Position numbers and translations under genes: made by a program
Part shown: positions 20,613 to 29,790 of the stretch, piece after piece
Position numbering within the stretch: position 1 is the stretch's first letter
How the letters are laid out: every line of letters starts with the position of its first letter
Assembly (NCBI RefSeq): GCF_001428895.1
Contig: NZ_LMJA01000032.1
Span: forward strand, 123,419 to 187,418
Length of the DNA: 64,000 nucleotides
Origin: Mycobacterium sp. Root265
Lineage (GTDB): Bacteria; Actinomycetota; Actinomycetes; Mycobacteriales; Mycobacteriaceae
Direction of reading: 5' to 3'
Notes under the pieces: model-generated
The model's input: the letters and a program-made list of their open reading frames with translations, nothing else
What the model was told of the DNA's origin: nothing
Database searches by the model: none

Positions 20613-21440
20613 ATGAGCATCCTCACCACCGCCGACGGCACCGACATTTTCTACAAGGACTGGGGTACCGGTCAGCCGATCGTGTTCAGCCACGGCTGGC
20701 CGCTGTCCTCGGACGACTGGGACAACCAGATGCTGTTCTTCCTGAGCCAGGGCTACCGGGTGATCGCCCACGACCGCCGCGGGCACGGCCGCTCCACCCA
20801 GACTCCGGGCGGGCACGACCTCGACCACTACGCCGACGATCTCGCGGCCCTGGTCGAGCACCTCGACCTGCACGAGGCCATCCACGTCGGGCATTCCACC
20901 GGCGGCGGAGAGGTGGTGCGCTTCCTGGCCCGCCACGGCGAGAGCCGCGCCGCGAAGGCCGCCATCATCAGTGCGGTGCCCCCGCTGATGGTGCAGACGG
21001 AGGCGAACCCGGAGGGCCTGCCCAAGAGCGTGTTCGACGATCTGCAGGCGCAGCTGGCGGCCAACCGTTCGGCGTTCTACCGGGCGCTGCCCGCCGGCCC
21101 GTTCTACAACTACGACAAGCCCGGCGTGGAGTCGTCCGAGGCCGTCATCGCCAACTGGTGGCGTCAGGGCATGATGGGTGACGCGCTGTCCCACTACGAC
21201 GGGATCGTCGCGTTCTCGCAGACCGATTTCACCGAAGACCTGAAGAAGATCACCGTGCCGACGCTGGTGATGCACAGCCGTGACGACCAGATCGTCCCCT
21301 ATGTGGCCGCCGGCCCGAAATCTGCTGCGCTACTGCAGAACGGGACGTTGAAGACATACGGCGACAACTTCCCGCACGGCATGCCCACCACACATGCCGA
21401 TGTCATCAACGCCGATCTGCTGGCGTTCCTGAAGTCCTGA
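20613..21440 (+). CDS. Alpha/beta hydrolase, non-haem haloperoxidase/perhydrolase type
   Basis: A 275-residue hydrolase with FSHGWPLSSDDWDNQM near residue 27, AHDRRGHGRSTQ, the nucleophile Ser in GHSTGGGEVVRFLARHG, Asp in SRDDQIVPY and His in NFPHGMPTTH. These motifs are those of cofactor-free chloroperoxidase-like esterases that can form peracids. The ATG at 20613 is preferred over a GTG at 20604. It is divergent from the DUF222 gene and overlaps the 3' end of the aminotransferase gene by 35 bases. Natural substrate unknown. Confidence 0.85.
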   Translation: MSILTTADGTDIFYKDWGTGQPIVFSHGWPLSSDDWDNQMLFFLSQGYRVIAHDRRGHGRSTQTPGGHDLDHYADDLAALVEHLDLHEAIHVGHSTGGGEVVRFLARHGESRAAKAAIISAVPPLMVQTEANPEGLPKSVFDDLQAQLAANRSAFYRALPAGPFYNYDKPGVESSEAVIANWWRQGMMGDALSHYDGIVAFSQTDFTEDLKKITVPTLVMHSRDDQIVPYVAAGPKSAALLQNGTLKTYGDNFPHGMPTTHADVINADLLAFLKS

Positions 21441-22602
21441 GCCACGGACCCATACGCTTCAGTGCCGTGGTGATATCGGAGGGCGCGCCGGCGAAGGACA
21501 ACCGGACGAACGAACCCCCGTTCACGGTGTCGAAATCGATACCCGGCGCGATGGCAACACCGGTGTCGGCCAACAGCTTTGCGCAGAAATCCAGGGAGTC
21601 GGTGGAGTAGCGGGAGATGTCGGCGTAGACGTAGAACGCGCCGTCGGCCGGGGCCAGACGGTCCAGCCCGATATCGGCCAGACCGTTGAGCAGCAGCCCC
21701 CGGTTGACGGTGTATTCGCCGACCAGCGCGTCCGCCTCGGCCAGCGACGCCGGGTCGAACGCCGCCACCGCCGCCAGCTGCGGGAGCGTCGGAGGGCAGA
21801 TGGAGAAGTTGCCGGTCAGCCGGTCCACCGCGCGGCGCAGCGGCTCCGGCACGAGCAGCCATCCCAGCCGCCAACCCGTCATGGCGAAGTACTTCGAGAA
21901 ACTGTTCACCACAATGGGATTGCGGGAGGTCTCCCATGCGCAGCTGGTCGCCGGTGCCCCCGGGTACACCAGGCCGTGGTAGAGCTCGTCGCTGACCAAC
22001 TGCACGTCGCGGTCATCGCACCAGTTCACGATGGCGGCCAGATCGGCGGGTGGGATGACGGTGCCCGTCGGGTTCGCCGGGCTGGCGATGATCAGCCCCT
22101 TGACCGGTGGATCCAGCGCCTCGAGCATCTGCACGGTCGGCTGGAAGCGAGTGTCCGGCCCGCACGGCACCTCGACCGGCTCGCACCCGAGGGCGGACAG
22201 GATGTTGCGGTAACAGGGGTAGCCGGGGCTCGTCACGGCGACCCGGTCGCCGACGTCGAAGCAGGACAGGAAGGCCAGCAGGAAACCTCCGGTGGACCCG
22301 GTGGTGATGACCACCGCGTCGGGATCGACCGCGATGCCGTGCCGGTCCAGATAGGACACCGCGATCGCCTCGCGCAGCTGCGGAATGCCCAGCGCCACCG
22401 TGTAACCGAGGTTGTGATGCTCCAGAGCATCGGCGGCGGCGGCCCGCACCGGCGCCGGTGCCTTCGCGCTGGGCTGGCCCGCGGACAGATTCACCAGATC
22501 ACCGTGGCTGCGCTGGCGTTCGGCGGCGGCCAGCCACACGTCCATCACATAGAACGGTGGAATTCCCGCGCGCAGCGCGACGCGGCCGGTGTTTGCGGTC
22601 AT
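21406..22602 (-). CDS. Class I/II PLP-dependent aminotransferase (AspB position of the KstR2 regulon)
   Basis: A 398-residue fold-type I aminotransferase. Motifs are ASPANPTGTVIPP, SDELYHGLVY and the PLP lysine in NSFSKYFAMTGWRLGW (about residue 236). In M. tuberculosis the corresponding gene (Rv3565, aspB) ends the fadE31-32-33 operon. Here it keeps the same strand and order but is separated from fadE33 by an isochorismatase-like gene on the other strand. Its substrate and its part in steroid use are unknown. Confidence 0.85.
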   Translation of the reverse strand: MTANTGRVALRAGIPPFYVMDVWLAAAERQRSHGDLVNLSAGQPSAKAPAPVRAAAADALEHHNLGYTVALGIPQLREAIAVSYLDRHGIAVDPDAVVITTGSTGGFLLAFLSCFDVGDRVAVTSPGYPCYRNILSALGCEPVEVPCGPDTRFQPTVQMLEALDPPVKGLIIASPANPTGTVIPPADLAAIVNWCDDRDVQLVSDELYHGLVYPGAPATSCAWETSRNPIVVNSFSKYFAMTGWRLGWLLVPEPLRRAVDRLTGNFSICPPTLPQLAAVAAFDPASLAEADALVGEYTVNRGLLLNGLADIGLDRLAPADGAFYVYADISRYSTDSLDFCAKLLADTGVAIAPGIDFDTVNGGSFVRLSFAGAPSDITTALKRMGPWLRTSGTPADRR

Positions 22603-22628
22603 CGGTTCCAGGCTAGTCTGCGAGCATC

Positions 22629-23180
22629 ATGAGCACCCTCAAGAACCGGCCGAACGGTGCCCTGCTCGTCATCGATGTGCAGAACGACGTCGTCGCCGAG
22701 GCGGTCAGGCGCGACGAGGTGGTCGCCGCCGTCGGCCGACTGGTCGAACGCGCCCGATCCGAGAATGTCCCGGTCATATGGGTGCAGCACTCCGACGACG
22801 AGCTTCAGCGGGGCAGCGACGGCTGGCACATCGTCGAGGAGCTGACGCGAGCCGATGCCGAACCGCTGGTCGAGAAGAACCACGGTGACGCGTTCGAGGG
22901 CACCACGCTGGAGGGTGTGCTCGACAGCCTGGGCGTCGGCCGGCTCGTGGTGACGGGTGCCTCCAGCGATCAGTGCATCCGCTCCACCATCCACGGTGCA
23001 TTCGCCCGCGGGTACGACGTCACGCTCGTCGGCGACGCGCACACCACCAGTGACTTGACCCAGTGGGGCGCACCACCGCCCGAACAGGTGATCGCGCACA
23101 CCAACCTGTACTGGTCGTATCAGACCGCGCCGGGCAAGACCGCCGCCGTCGAGGCCGCCGACGCCGTACGGCTGGCTTAG
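22629..23180 (+). CDS. Isochorismatase-family cysteine hydrolase
   Basis: A 183-residue hydrolase of the isochorismatase/nicotinamidase fold. Probable triad residues are Asp in LLVIDVQNDV (residue 16), Lys in VEKNHGDAFEG and Cys in TGASSDQCIRSTIHGAF near residue 117. Substrate could be a small amide or carbamate and cannot be told from sequence. It lies between fadE33 and the aminotransferase on the opposite strand, its stop overlapping the fadE33 stop by four bases. M. tuberculosis lacks a gene at this place, so it looks like an insertion. Confidence 0.82.
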   Translation: MSTLKNRPNGALLVIDVQNDVVAEAVRRDEVVAAVGRLVERARSENVPVIWVQHSDDELQRGSDGWHIVEELTRADAEPLVEKNHGDAFEGTTLEGVLDSLGVGRLVVTGASSDQCIRSTIHGAFARGYDVTLVGDAHTTSDLTQWGAPPPEQVIAHTNLYWSYQTAPGKTAAVEAADAVRLA

Positions 23181-24112
23181 AAGACCTCGGCTTCGAGCCG
23201 CCGCAGGTGCTCCCGCGGCGGCCCCAGCAACTGCGCGCTGCCATGGGCGCGCTTGAAATACAGCTGGATGTCGTGCTCCCAGGTGATGGCGATCCCGCCG
23301 TGCATCTGGACGGCTTCACCGACGACGGCGGTCAGCGCCTCGCTGGCGAAGACCCGTGCCAGCGACGCCGATGCCGGTGAGGGTTCGGCGATCGCGTCAT
23401 AGACCACGGCGCGTGCGGTCTGTACGGCGACGTACAGATCGGCCATCCGGTGCTTGAGCGCCTGGAAACTGCCGATCGGGCGGCCGAACTGCACCCGGTC
23501 CTTGGTGTAGGCCACGGTGAGGTCCAGGGCGCGCGCCGCCGCCCCGATCTGCTCGGCGGCCAGCAGCAGCGCGGCGGTGTCGGCCAGCCCGGGATCGCTG
23601 CCCAGCGGCGTCGTCTCACCGGCGGTCACCGATGACAGCCGCCGGGTCAGGTCCATCGTGGACTTGGCGTGCGCGGTGGAGGTGTTCCAGCGGGTCAGAT
23701 TCGTACCGTCCGCGGCAATCACCACATCGGCGATATCACCATTGATGACGTATTCGGGATCGAAGACCACCGTCCCGATCGAGACGCCCTCGGCCAGACC
23801 CTCCAGCGGCTCGTGGTCCTCGGCGCTCAGCAGCGCCAACTCGGCCAGCGTGGTGCCCAGCAGCGGGGTGGGCACCAGCGCCTTGCCGAGTTCCTCCAGC
23901 ACCACCGCGGCATCGGCGAGTTCGCCGCCGGCGCCACCGAGATCTTCGGGCACCACAAGTGCTGCGGCGCCGACCTGTTCGCACAGCAGCTTCCACAGCG
24001 CCTCGTCGTAGCCGCGCTCGGATTCCATCGCGCGCCGCACGGCCTCGGGGTTGGCGTGCTTGTCGACCAGGGCGGCGACGGTGGAGCGGAGCAGTTCGCG
24101 TTCTTCACTCAT
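23177..24112 (-). CDS. fadE33: Acyl-CoA dehydrogenase-like subunit FadE33
   Basis: A 311-residue, shortened acyl-CoA dehydrogenase chain with RVQFGRPIGSFQALKHRMADL and MHGGIAITWEHDIQLYFKRA near the C-terminus. Mycobacterial steroid ACADs of this size pair with a full-length partner to form heterotetramers; FadE31 has been reported to pair with FadE32 and FadE33. Order and strand match M. tuberculosis fadE31-fadE32-fadE33. It starts 2 bases after fadE32. A role in late C/D-ring beta-oxidation is inferred from the regulon. Confidence 0.9.
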   Translation of the reverse strand: MSEERELLRSTVAALVDKHANPEAVRRAMESERGYDEALWKLLCEQVGAAALVVPEDLGGAGGELADAAVVLEELGKALVPTPLLGTTLAELALLSAEDHEPLEGLAEGVSIGTVVFDPEYVINGDIADVVIAADGTNLTRWNTSTAHAKSTMDLTRRLSSVTAGETTPLGSDPGLADTAALLLAAEQIGAAARALDLTVAYTKDRVQFGRPIGSFQALKHRMADLYVAVQTARAVVYDAIAEPSPASASLARVFASEALTAVVGEAVQMHGGIAITWEHDIQLYFKRAHGSAQLLGPPREHLRRLEAEVF

Positions 24113-24114
24113 GG

Positions 24115-25068
24115 TCAGAGGGCCTCCAGCAGTCGGCGGCGGTGCAGGGTGGGGTCGCCCCAGGCCGAGCGCAGCGCCTGTACCCGCAGCAGCAGCAGGG
24201 ACAGGTCGTGCTCCTGGGTGAACCCGATGGCGCCGTGGGTCTGCAATGACGAACGGGCGGACAGCAGTGCGGCGTCGGCCGCGGCGACCTTGGCCGCGCT
24301 GACATCGCGGGCGGTATCGGCGGACCCGTCGGCCAGCGAGAGTGCCGCCCCGTACACCAGCGGGCGTGCCAGCTCGAGGGCGATGTGCACGTCGGCCAGC
24401 TTGTGTTTGATCGACTGGTAGGAGCCGATGACGCGGCCGAACTGGGTGCGCTGCTTGGCGTAGGCCACCGACTGGTCGAGCATGGCCTGCCCGGCGCCGA
24501 TCAGCTGCGCCGCGGTGGCCAGCACGCCGAACTCGTAGGCGCGCGCGGTGTCGGCGGCCTGGGCGGCTCCGGAAGCGCTGACCTCGAACAGCTTTCGCGC
24601 CGGGTCCACCGAGTCGTGGGCCGCACCGGCGGTGGCGTCGCTGACCTGGCCGTCTCCGGCGAGCAGCACCAGATCGGCGAAATCGGCGTTGACGGCGTAC
24701 GGCACCTGCGGGGGCAGTGCGACGGTCGCGATCGACTCGCCCGCGGCCAGAGCCGCGGTCCGCTCGTCATCGTTCAGCAGCAGCGGCGCGACGACGATCG
24801 ATTCGGTGACCGGCCCGGGCACCGCCCAGTAGCCGAGACGTTCCAGCGCGACCACGGCATCGACCGGGTGCGCATCGATACCGTCGAACTTCTCGGCCAC
24901 CAGCAGTGCGGTGACGCCGAGTTCGGACAGCTGGTTCCAGACCTTGCGGCCGGGTGCGGTGTCACCGTCAGCCCAGGCGCGGACCGCGGCGGGCACGTTT
25001 GCCGCACCGAGCGCGGCGTCGATACTGGACGCGAAATCGCGCTGCTGTTCGTCGATCTCGAAGTTCAC
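24115..25068 (-). CDS. fadE32: Acyl-CoA dehydrogenase-like subunit FadE32
   Basis: A 317-residue ACAD-like chain with RTQFGRVIGSYQSIKHKLADVHIA and SLQTHGAIGFTQEHDLSLLLLR. The GTG start at 25068 overlaps the fadE31 stop (GTGA); a longer in-frame frame starting at 25194 lies wholly inside fadE31 and is not used. Like FadE33 it is a shortened subunit expected to work in a complex with FadE31. It is the third gene of the KstR2-controlled fadD3 operon. Confidence 0.9.
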   Translation of the reverse strand: MNFEIDEQQRDFASSIDAALGAANVPAAVRAWADGDTAPGRKVWNQLSELGVTALLVAEKFDGIDAHPVDAVVALERLGYWAVPGPVTESIVVAPLLLNDDERTAALAAGESIATVALPPQVPYAVNADFADLVLLAGDGQVSDATAGAAHDSVDPARKLFEVSASGAAQAADTARAYEFGVLATAAQLIGAGQAMLDQSVAYAKQRTQFGRVIGSYQSIKHKLADVHIALELARPLVYGAALSLADGSADTARDVSAAKVAAADAALLSARSSLQTHGAIGFTQEHDLSLLLLRVQALRSAWGDPTLHRRRLLEAL

Positions 25069-26210
25069 TTGGGCTTCCCCCCAGAAATTTCCCGCGGCAG
25101 ACCGAGTAGGCGCTCGGCGATGATATTGCGCTGGATCTCGTTGGTACCGGCATAGATCGGGCCGCCCAGGGCGAAGAGCAGGCCCTCGGTCCACTCGTCG
25201 ACGATCTCGCCATCGGCGCCCTGCAGGTCCAGGGCGGTCTGGTGCAGCGCGACGTCCAGGTCGGACCAGAACACCTTGGTCACCGAGGACTCGGCCCCGA
25301 GCTCACCGCCACCGGCGAGCCGGGTGACGGTGCCGAAGGTGTGCAGCCGGTAGGCCTGAGCCTTGATCCAGGCATCGGCCACCCGGTCGGTGAACACCGG
25401 GTCCGGGTTGGATTTCCACAGTGCGACAAGCCGTTCGGCAGGTGCCAGAAAACGGGCCGGGCTGCGCAGCGACATGCCGCGCTCATTGCTCGACGTGCTC
25501 ATCGCCGCGCGCCAGCCGTCGTTGACCTCACCGATGACGTCCTCGTCCGGGACGAACACGTCATCGAGGAACACCTCACCGAAACCGGTGTCGCCACCGA
25601 GTTGGGCGATGGGGCGGACGGTGATGCCGTCGGCCTTGAGGTCGAACATGAAATAGGTGAGGCCCTTGTGCCGCTGGGCCTGCGGGTCGGAGCGGAACAG
25701 CCCGAAACCGCGTTCCCCGAATGGGGCCCGCGAGCTCCAGATCTTCTGCCCGTTGAGCTTCCAGCCGCCCTCGACCCTGGTGGCTGTGGAGCGCAGCGAG
25801 GCCAGGTCACTGCCGGACTCCGGTTCCGACCAGGCCTGCGCCCAGATCTCCTCGCCACTGGCCATCTTCGGCAACACCCGGTCCAACTGTTCCTTGGTGC
25901 CGTGCGCGAACAACGTCGGCGCCAGCATGGAGGTGCCGTTGGCGCTGGCCCGTCCGGGCGCGCCGGCGCGGAAGTACTCCTCCTCGAAGGCCACCCACTG
26001 CAGCAGGGTGGCGTCGCGGCCGCCGTATTCCTTGGGCCATGCGATTACCGACAGGCCGGCGTCGAAGAGCACCTTGTCCCAGCGGCGGTGCTGCTCGAAG
26101 CCCTCACGGGTGTCGTAGGACTCGGTCGGGAAGGACTCCCGGTTGGCCGCCAGGAACTCCCGGACCTCGGCCCGGAACTCCTCGGTGCCCTCGTCGAAAT
26201 TCAGGTCCAC
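25065..26210 (-). CDS. fadE31: Acyl-CoA dehydrogenase FadE31
   Basis: A 381-residue acyl-CoA dehydrogenase, closely collinear with M. tuberculosis FadE31 (GFEQHRRWDKVLFDAGLSVI; AQAWSEPESGSDLASLRSTA; MSTSSNERGMSLRSPARFL; IYAGTNEIQRNIIAERLLGL). It carries the FAD- and CoA-binding motifs of the family and is the likely partner for FadE32 and FadE33. The GTG at 26210 is chosen because it gives the conserved DLNFDEG start and lies 1 base after the fadD3 stop. Confidence 0.93.
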   Translation of the reverse strand: MDLNFDEGTEEFRAEVREFLAANRESFPTESYDTREGFEQHRRWDKVLFDAGLSVIAWPKEYGGRDATLLQWVAFEEEYFRAGAPGRASANGTSMLAPTLFAHGTKEQLDRVLPKMASGEEIWAQAWSEPESGSDLASLRSTATRVEGGWKLNGQKIWSSRAPFGERGFGLFRSDPQAQRHKGLTYFMFDLKADGITVRPIAQLGGDTGFGEVFLDDVFVPDEDVIGEVNDGWRAAMSTSSNERGMSLRSPARFLAPAERLVALWKSNPDPVFTDRVADAWIKAQAYRLHTFGTVTRLAGGGELGAESSVTKVFWSDLDVALHQTALDLQGADGEIVDEWTEGLLFALGGPIYAGTNEIQRNIIAERLLGLPREISGGKPK

Positions 26211-26211
26211 C

Positions 26212-27741
26212 TCAGGCCTTTCCGTCGATCTCACGGAGCGTTGGTTTGACCACTTTGCCTCCTGGGTTTCGCGGCAGAACATCGAGGAACGCCACCGAAC
26301 GCGGCACCTTGAAGTTCGCCAGATGTTCACGCGTATAGGCGATCACCGCCGCCTCGTCGAGTTGTGCGCCGGCCTTGACCACGACGAAGGCCTTGCCGAC
26401 CTCACCGAGGCGCTGATCGGGAACCCCGATCACCGCCGCCTCGGCCACCCCGTCGAGGCGGGCCAGCACCTGCTCGATTTCGGCCGGGTACACGTTGAAC
26501 CCGCCGCAGATGTACATGTCCTTCAACCGGTCGGTGATGGTGAGATTGCCCGCCGCGTCCAAGGTGCCGATATCGCCGGTGTGCAGCCAGCCGTCGGCGT
26601 CGATGGCCGCGGCGGTCGCCTCCGCGTCGTCGAGATAACCGAGCATGACGTTGGGGCCGCGTAACAGCACCTCACCCGAGTCGTCCAGGCGCAGTTCGAA
26701 ATCGGCGATCGGACGACCGCAGGTGGTGGCCACCGTGGTGGCGTCGTCGTCGGCGCTGCACATGGTGCCGAAGCCGGCAGCCTCGGTCAGGCCGTAGGCG
26801 GTCAGCACGATGTCGATGTCCAGTTCGGACTGCATCCGCTCGATCAGCACCACCGGCACCACCGCGGCGCCCGTGACCGCGAACCGCAGCGAGGTCAGAT
26901 CGTGGTCGCCGCGGCGCGGATGGTCCAGCAGGGTCTGGTAGATGGTGGGCGGTCCGGGCAGCACCGTGATCTGGTGTTCGGCAACGGCTTTCATTGCCTG
27001 CTCGGGATCGAAGGTGAGTAGCGGGTAGAGCGTGGCCCCGGTCTGCAGGCAGGCCAGGATGCCGGCCTTGTACCCGAAATTGTGGAAGAACGGGTTGATG
27101 CACAGGTAGCGGTCGGCGCTGGTGATCTGCCCGCACGCCGCCCAGGCCGCCGAGGCGTCCAGCGACTGCCGGTGCGCACAGCGCACGCCCTTGCTGCGCC
27201 CGGTGGTGCCGGAGGTGAACAGGATGTCGGACACGTCGTCGGGGGAGACCGCGGCGGAGCGCGCGTCGACCTCGGTCAGGTCGGTGCCGCGGGCCACGAA
27301 GGAGTCCCAGGTTCCGTCGTCCGCGTCGATCGGCACCCGCACGATGTCACGCAGCGCCGGCAAGGCGGCGCGATCGAGTTGGGTGGTGCGGTCGGCCCCG
27401 AGGAACTCGCCGGCCGCGATCAGCAGGGGTGCCTCGGTGCGCGCCAGGATGTCGGTGGCCTCGCTGGCGGTGTAGCGCGTGTTCAGCGGGACGACGATGG
27501 CGCCGGCGTAGTGGGTGGCCAACGCGGCGACCACCCAGTGCCAGGTATTGGGAGACCAGATCGCAACCCGGTCGCCGACGGCGACGCCCAGGTCGATCAT
27601 GGCCGCCGCGGCCCGTCGCACCTCGTCGCGCAACTGACCGTAGGTGAGCCGTTTATCCCCCGTGACCAGGGCATCATGCTCGGACAGCTGTACGGCAATC
27701 CGGTCCAGCACCGCTGGAACGGTCCGCGTTGCGCTCGTCAT
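26212..27741 (-). CDS. fadD3: HIP-CoA ligase
   Basis: A 509-residue adenylate-forming acyl-CoA ligase. The P-loop ILFTSGTTGRSKG (about residue 170), YGLTEAAGFG, TGD in LHTGDIGTLD, DRLKDMYICGGFNVYPAEIE and the C-terminal catalytic Lys in GGKVVKPTLREI are all present. In M. tuberculosis FadD3 joins CoA to HIP, the propionate left after ring A/B loss, and starts C/D-ring catabolism. It heads the operon with fadE31-32-33, and the KstR2 box at 27759 lies 17 bases upstream. A GAGGAG ribosome site precedes the ATG. Confidence 0.94.
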   Translation of the reverse strand: MTSATRTVPAVLDRIAVQLSEHDALVTGDKRLTYGQLRDEVRRAAAAMIDLGVAVGDRVAIWSPNTWHWVVAALATHYAGAIVVPLNTRYTASEATDILARTEAPLLIAAGEFLGADRTTQLDRAALPALRDIVRVPIDADDGTWDSFVARGTDLTEVDARSAAVSPDDVSDILFTSGTTGRSKGVRCAHRQSLDASAAWAACGQITSADRYLCINPFFHNFGYKAGILACLQTGATLYPLLTFDPEQAMKAVAEHQITVLPGPPTIYQTLLDHPRRGDHDLTSLRFAVTGAAVVPVVLIERMQSELDIDIVLTAYGLTEAAGFGTMCSADDDATTVATTCGRPIADFELRLDDSGEVLLRGPNVMLGYLDDAEATAAAIDADGWLHTGDIGTLDAAGNLTITDRLKDMYICGGFNVYPAEIEQVLARLDGVAEAAVIGVPDQRLGEVGKAFVVVKAGAQLDEAAVIAYTREHLANFKVPRSVAFLDVLPRNPGGKVVKPTLREIDGKA

Positions 27742-27758
27742 TGACGCTCCTCTAACAA

Positions 27759-27772
27759 AGCAAGTGCTTGGT
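27759..27772. promoter_or_regulatory. KstR2 operator between fadD3 and fadE30
   Basis: AGCAAGTGCTTGGT fits the KstR2 consensus AnCAAGnnCTTGnT fully. It sits in the 47-base gap between divergent fadD3 and fadE30 and would govern both. Confidence 0.92.
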
Positions 27773-27776
27773 AGGT

Positions 27777-27782
27777 TAGCCT
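27777..27782 (+). promoter_or_regulatory. Candidate -10 element of a leaderless fadE30 promoter
   Basis: TAGCCT lies 4 bases after the KstR2 box and exactly 6 bases before the GTG start of fadE30. No ribosome site separates them, so transcription would begin at or next to the start codon. Confidence 0.5.
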
Positions 27783-27788
27783 ACAAGG

Positions 27789-28937
27789 GTGATAGAGGTC
27801 GAGGACTTCCGGGCCGAGGTCCGGCAATGGCTCGCCGATAATCTGGTCGGCGAATATGCAGCGCTCAAGGGCCTCGGCGGCCCGGGGCGGGAGCACGAGG
27901 CATTCGAAGAACGGCGCGCGTGGAACCAGCATCTGGCCGCGGCCGGACTGACCTGCCTGGGCTGGCCCGAGGAGCACGGGGGTCGCGGTCTGACGGTCGC
28001 GCACCGGGTGGCGTTCTACGAGGAATACGCCAAGGCCGACGCCCCCGACAAGGTCAATCATTTCGGTGAGGAACTGCTCGGTCCGACGCTCATCGCGTAC
28101 GGCACCCCGGAACAGCAGCAGCGCTTCCTGCCCAAGATTCTCGACGTCACCGAACTCTGGAGCCAGGGCTACTCCGAACCCGGCGCCGGCAGCGACCTCG
28201 CCAACGTCTCCACCTCGGCCGAACTGGTCGGCGACGAGTGGGTGATCAACGGCCAGAAGGTGTGGACCTCGCTGGCGCACTGGGCGCAGTGGTGCTTCGT
28301 GGTGGCCCGCACCGAAAAGGGCTCCAAGCGGCACGCCGGACTGTCCTACCTGCTGGTGCCGCTGGATCAGCCGGGTGTGCAGATCCGTCCGATCATCCAG
28401 CTGACCGGTGACTCCGAGTTCAACGAGGTGTTCTTCGACGATGCCCGCACCGAGGCTTCTCTGGTGGTCGGGGAACCGGGCGACGGCTGGCGGGTGGCGA
28501 TGGGCACGCTGACCTTCGAGCGCGGCGTGTCCACGCTCGGTCAGCAGATCCAGTACGCGCGTGAGCATTCCAATCTGGTGGAACTGGCCAAGCGCACCGG
28601 CGCGGCCGACGATCCGCTGATCCGGGAGCGGCTCACCCGGTCCTGGACGGGTCTGAAGGCCATGCGGTCCTATTCGCTGGCGACCATGGATGTGGAGCAA
28701 CCCGGCCAGGACAACGTCTCGAAACTGTTGTGGGCCAACTGGCATCGCCAACTCGGCGAGATCGCCATGGACGTGCAGGGCACCGCCGGACTGACGCTTG
28801 AGGGCGGCGAGTTCGACGAGTGGCAGCGGCTCTTCTTGTTCTCCCGCTCGGACACCATCTACGGCGGCTCCAACGAGATCCAGCGCAACATCATCGCCGA
28901 GCGGGTGCTCGGCCTACCGAGGGAAGCCAAAGGATGA
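27789..28937 (+). CDS. fadE30: Acyl-CoA dehydrogenase FadE30
   Basis: A 382-residue acyl-CoA dehydrogenase (GWPEEHGGRGLTVAHRVAFYEE; GYSEPGAGSDLANVSTSAE; IYGGSNEIQRNIIAERVLGL). In M. tuberculosis FadE30 dehydrogenates the propionyl side chain of the HIP-CoA series, the first beta-oxidation step after FadD3. The GTG at 27789 follows the KstR2 box by 16 bases and has no ribosome site, which fits a leaderless message. The SDR gene downstream overlaps by four bases. Confidence 0.92.
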   Translation: MIEVEDFRAEVRQWLADNLVGEYAALKGLGGPGREHEAFEERRAWNQHLAAAGLTCLGWPEEHGGRGLTVAHRVAFYEEYAKADAPDKVNHFGEELLGPTLIAYGTPEQQQRFLPKILDVTELWSQGYSEPGAGSDLANVSTSAELVGDEWVINGQKVWTSLAHWAQWCFVVARTEKGSKRHAGLSYLLVPLDQPGVQIRPIIQLTGDSEFNEVFFDDARTEASLVVGEPGDGWRVAMGTLTFERGVSTLGQQIQYAREHSNLVELAKRTGAADDPLIRERLTRSWTGLKAMRSYSLATMDVEQPGQDNVSKLLWANWHRQLGEIAMDVQGTAGLTLEGGEFDEWQRLFLFSRSDTIYGGSNEIQRNIIAERVLGLPREAKG

Positions 28938-29725
28938 CAGACCTCTCCGCAGTCCCCACCGAGATCGACGGACACGGACTTCTGAAGGACAAGGTGGTCC
29001 TGGTGACCGCCGCTGCCGGCACCGGCATCGGGTCGACCACCGCACGACGTGCCCTGCTCGAGGGTGCCGATGTGGTGGTCTCCGACTTCCACGAACGCCG
29101 CCTGAACGAGACCCGCGAGGAACTCGCCGCGCTCGGCCTGGGCCGCGTCGAATCGGTGGTCTGCGATGTCACCTCCACCGAGGCCGTCGACAATCTCATC
29201 TCCCAGACGGTGGCCGTCGCGGGACGTTTGGATGTACTGGTCAACAATGCCGGCCTGGGCGGGCAGACACCGGTGATCGACATGACCGACGACGAATGGG
29301 ACCGCGTCCTGAACGTCACGCTGACCTCGGTCATGCGCGCCACCCGCGCCGCACTGCGCTACTTCCGGGACGCCCCCCACGGCGGCGTCATCGTCAACAA
29401 CGCCAGCGTGCTGGGCTGGCGCGCGCAGCACTCCCAGTCGCACTACGCCGCCGCAAAGGCCGGCGTTATGGCGCTGACCCGTTGCAGTGCAATCGAAGCC
29501 GTCGAGTTCGGGGTCCGCATCAATGCGGTGTCCCCGAGCATCGCCCGGCACAAGTTCCTGGAGAAGACCTCGTCCTCGGAACTGCTGGACCGGCTCGCCG
29601 GTGACGAGGCCTTCGGCCGGGCCGCCGAGCCGTGGGAGGTGGCAGCCACCATTGCCTTCCTGGCCAGCGACTACTCCAGCTACCTCACCGGTGAAGTGAT
29701 CTCGGTGTCCAGCCAGCGAGCGTAG
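28934..29725 (+). CDS. SDR oxidoreductase of the KstR2 regulon (Rv3559c position)
   Basis: A 263-residue short-chain dehydrogenase with a variant nucleotide motif (VTAAAGTGIGSTTA, about residues 23-36), NNAGLGG, Ser in NNASVLGW and YAAAKAG (Tyr-x-x-x-Lys). The position after fadE30 equals that of Rv3559c in M. tuberculosis, an assigned KstR2-regulon gene of unproven reaction. It probably oxidises a hydroxyacyl-CoA or reduces a keto group of a C/D-ring intermediate. The ATGA overlap with fadE30 suggests translational coupling. Confidence 0.87.
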   Translation: MTDLSAVPTEIDGHGLLKDKVVLVTAAAGTGIGSTTARRALLEGADVVVSDFHERRLNETREELAALGLGRVESVVCDVTSTEAVDNLISQTVAVAGRLDVLVNNAGLGGQTPVIDMTDDEWDRVLNVTLTSVMRATRAALRYFRDAPHGGVIVNNASVLGWRAQHSQSHYAAAKAGVMALTRCSAIEAVEFGVRINAVSPSIARHKFLEKTSSSELLDRLAGDEAFGRAAEPWEVAATIAFLASDYSSYLTGEVISVSSQRA

Positions 29726-29790
29726 TTTCTCCACAGAACCTTCACAAACGCTGCCCGAAAGCACCACAGCCTGGCCCTACAGTCGACGGT

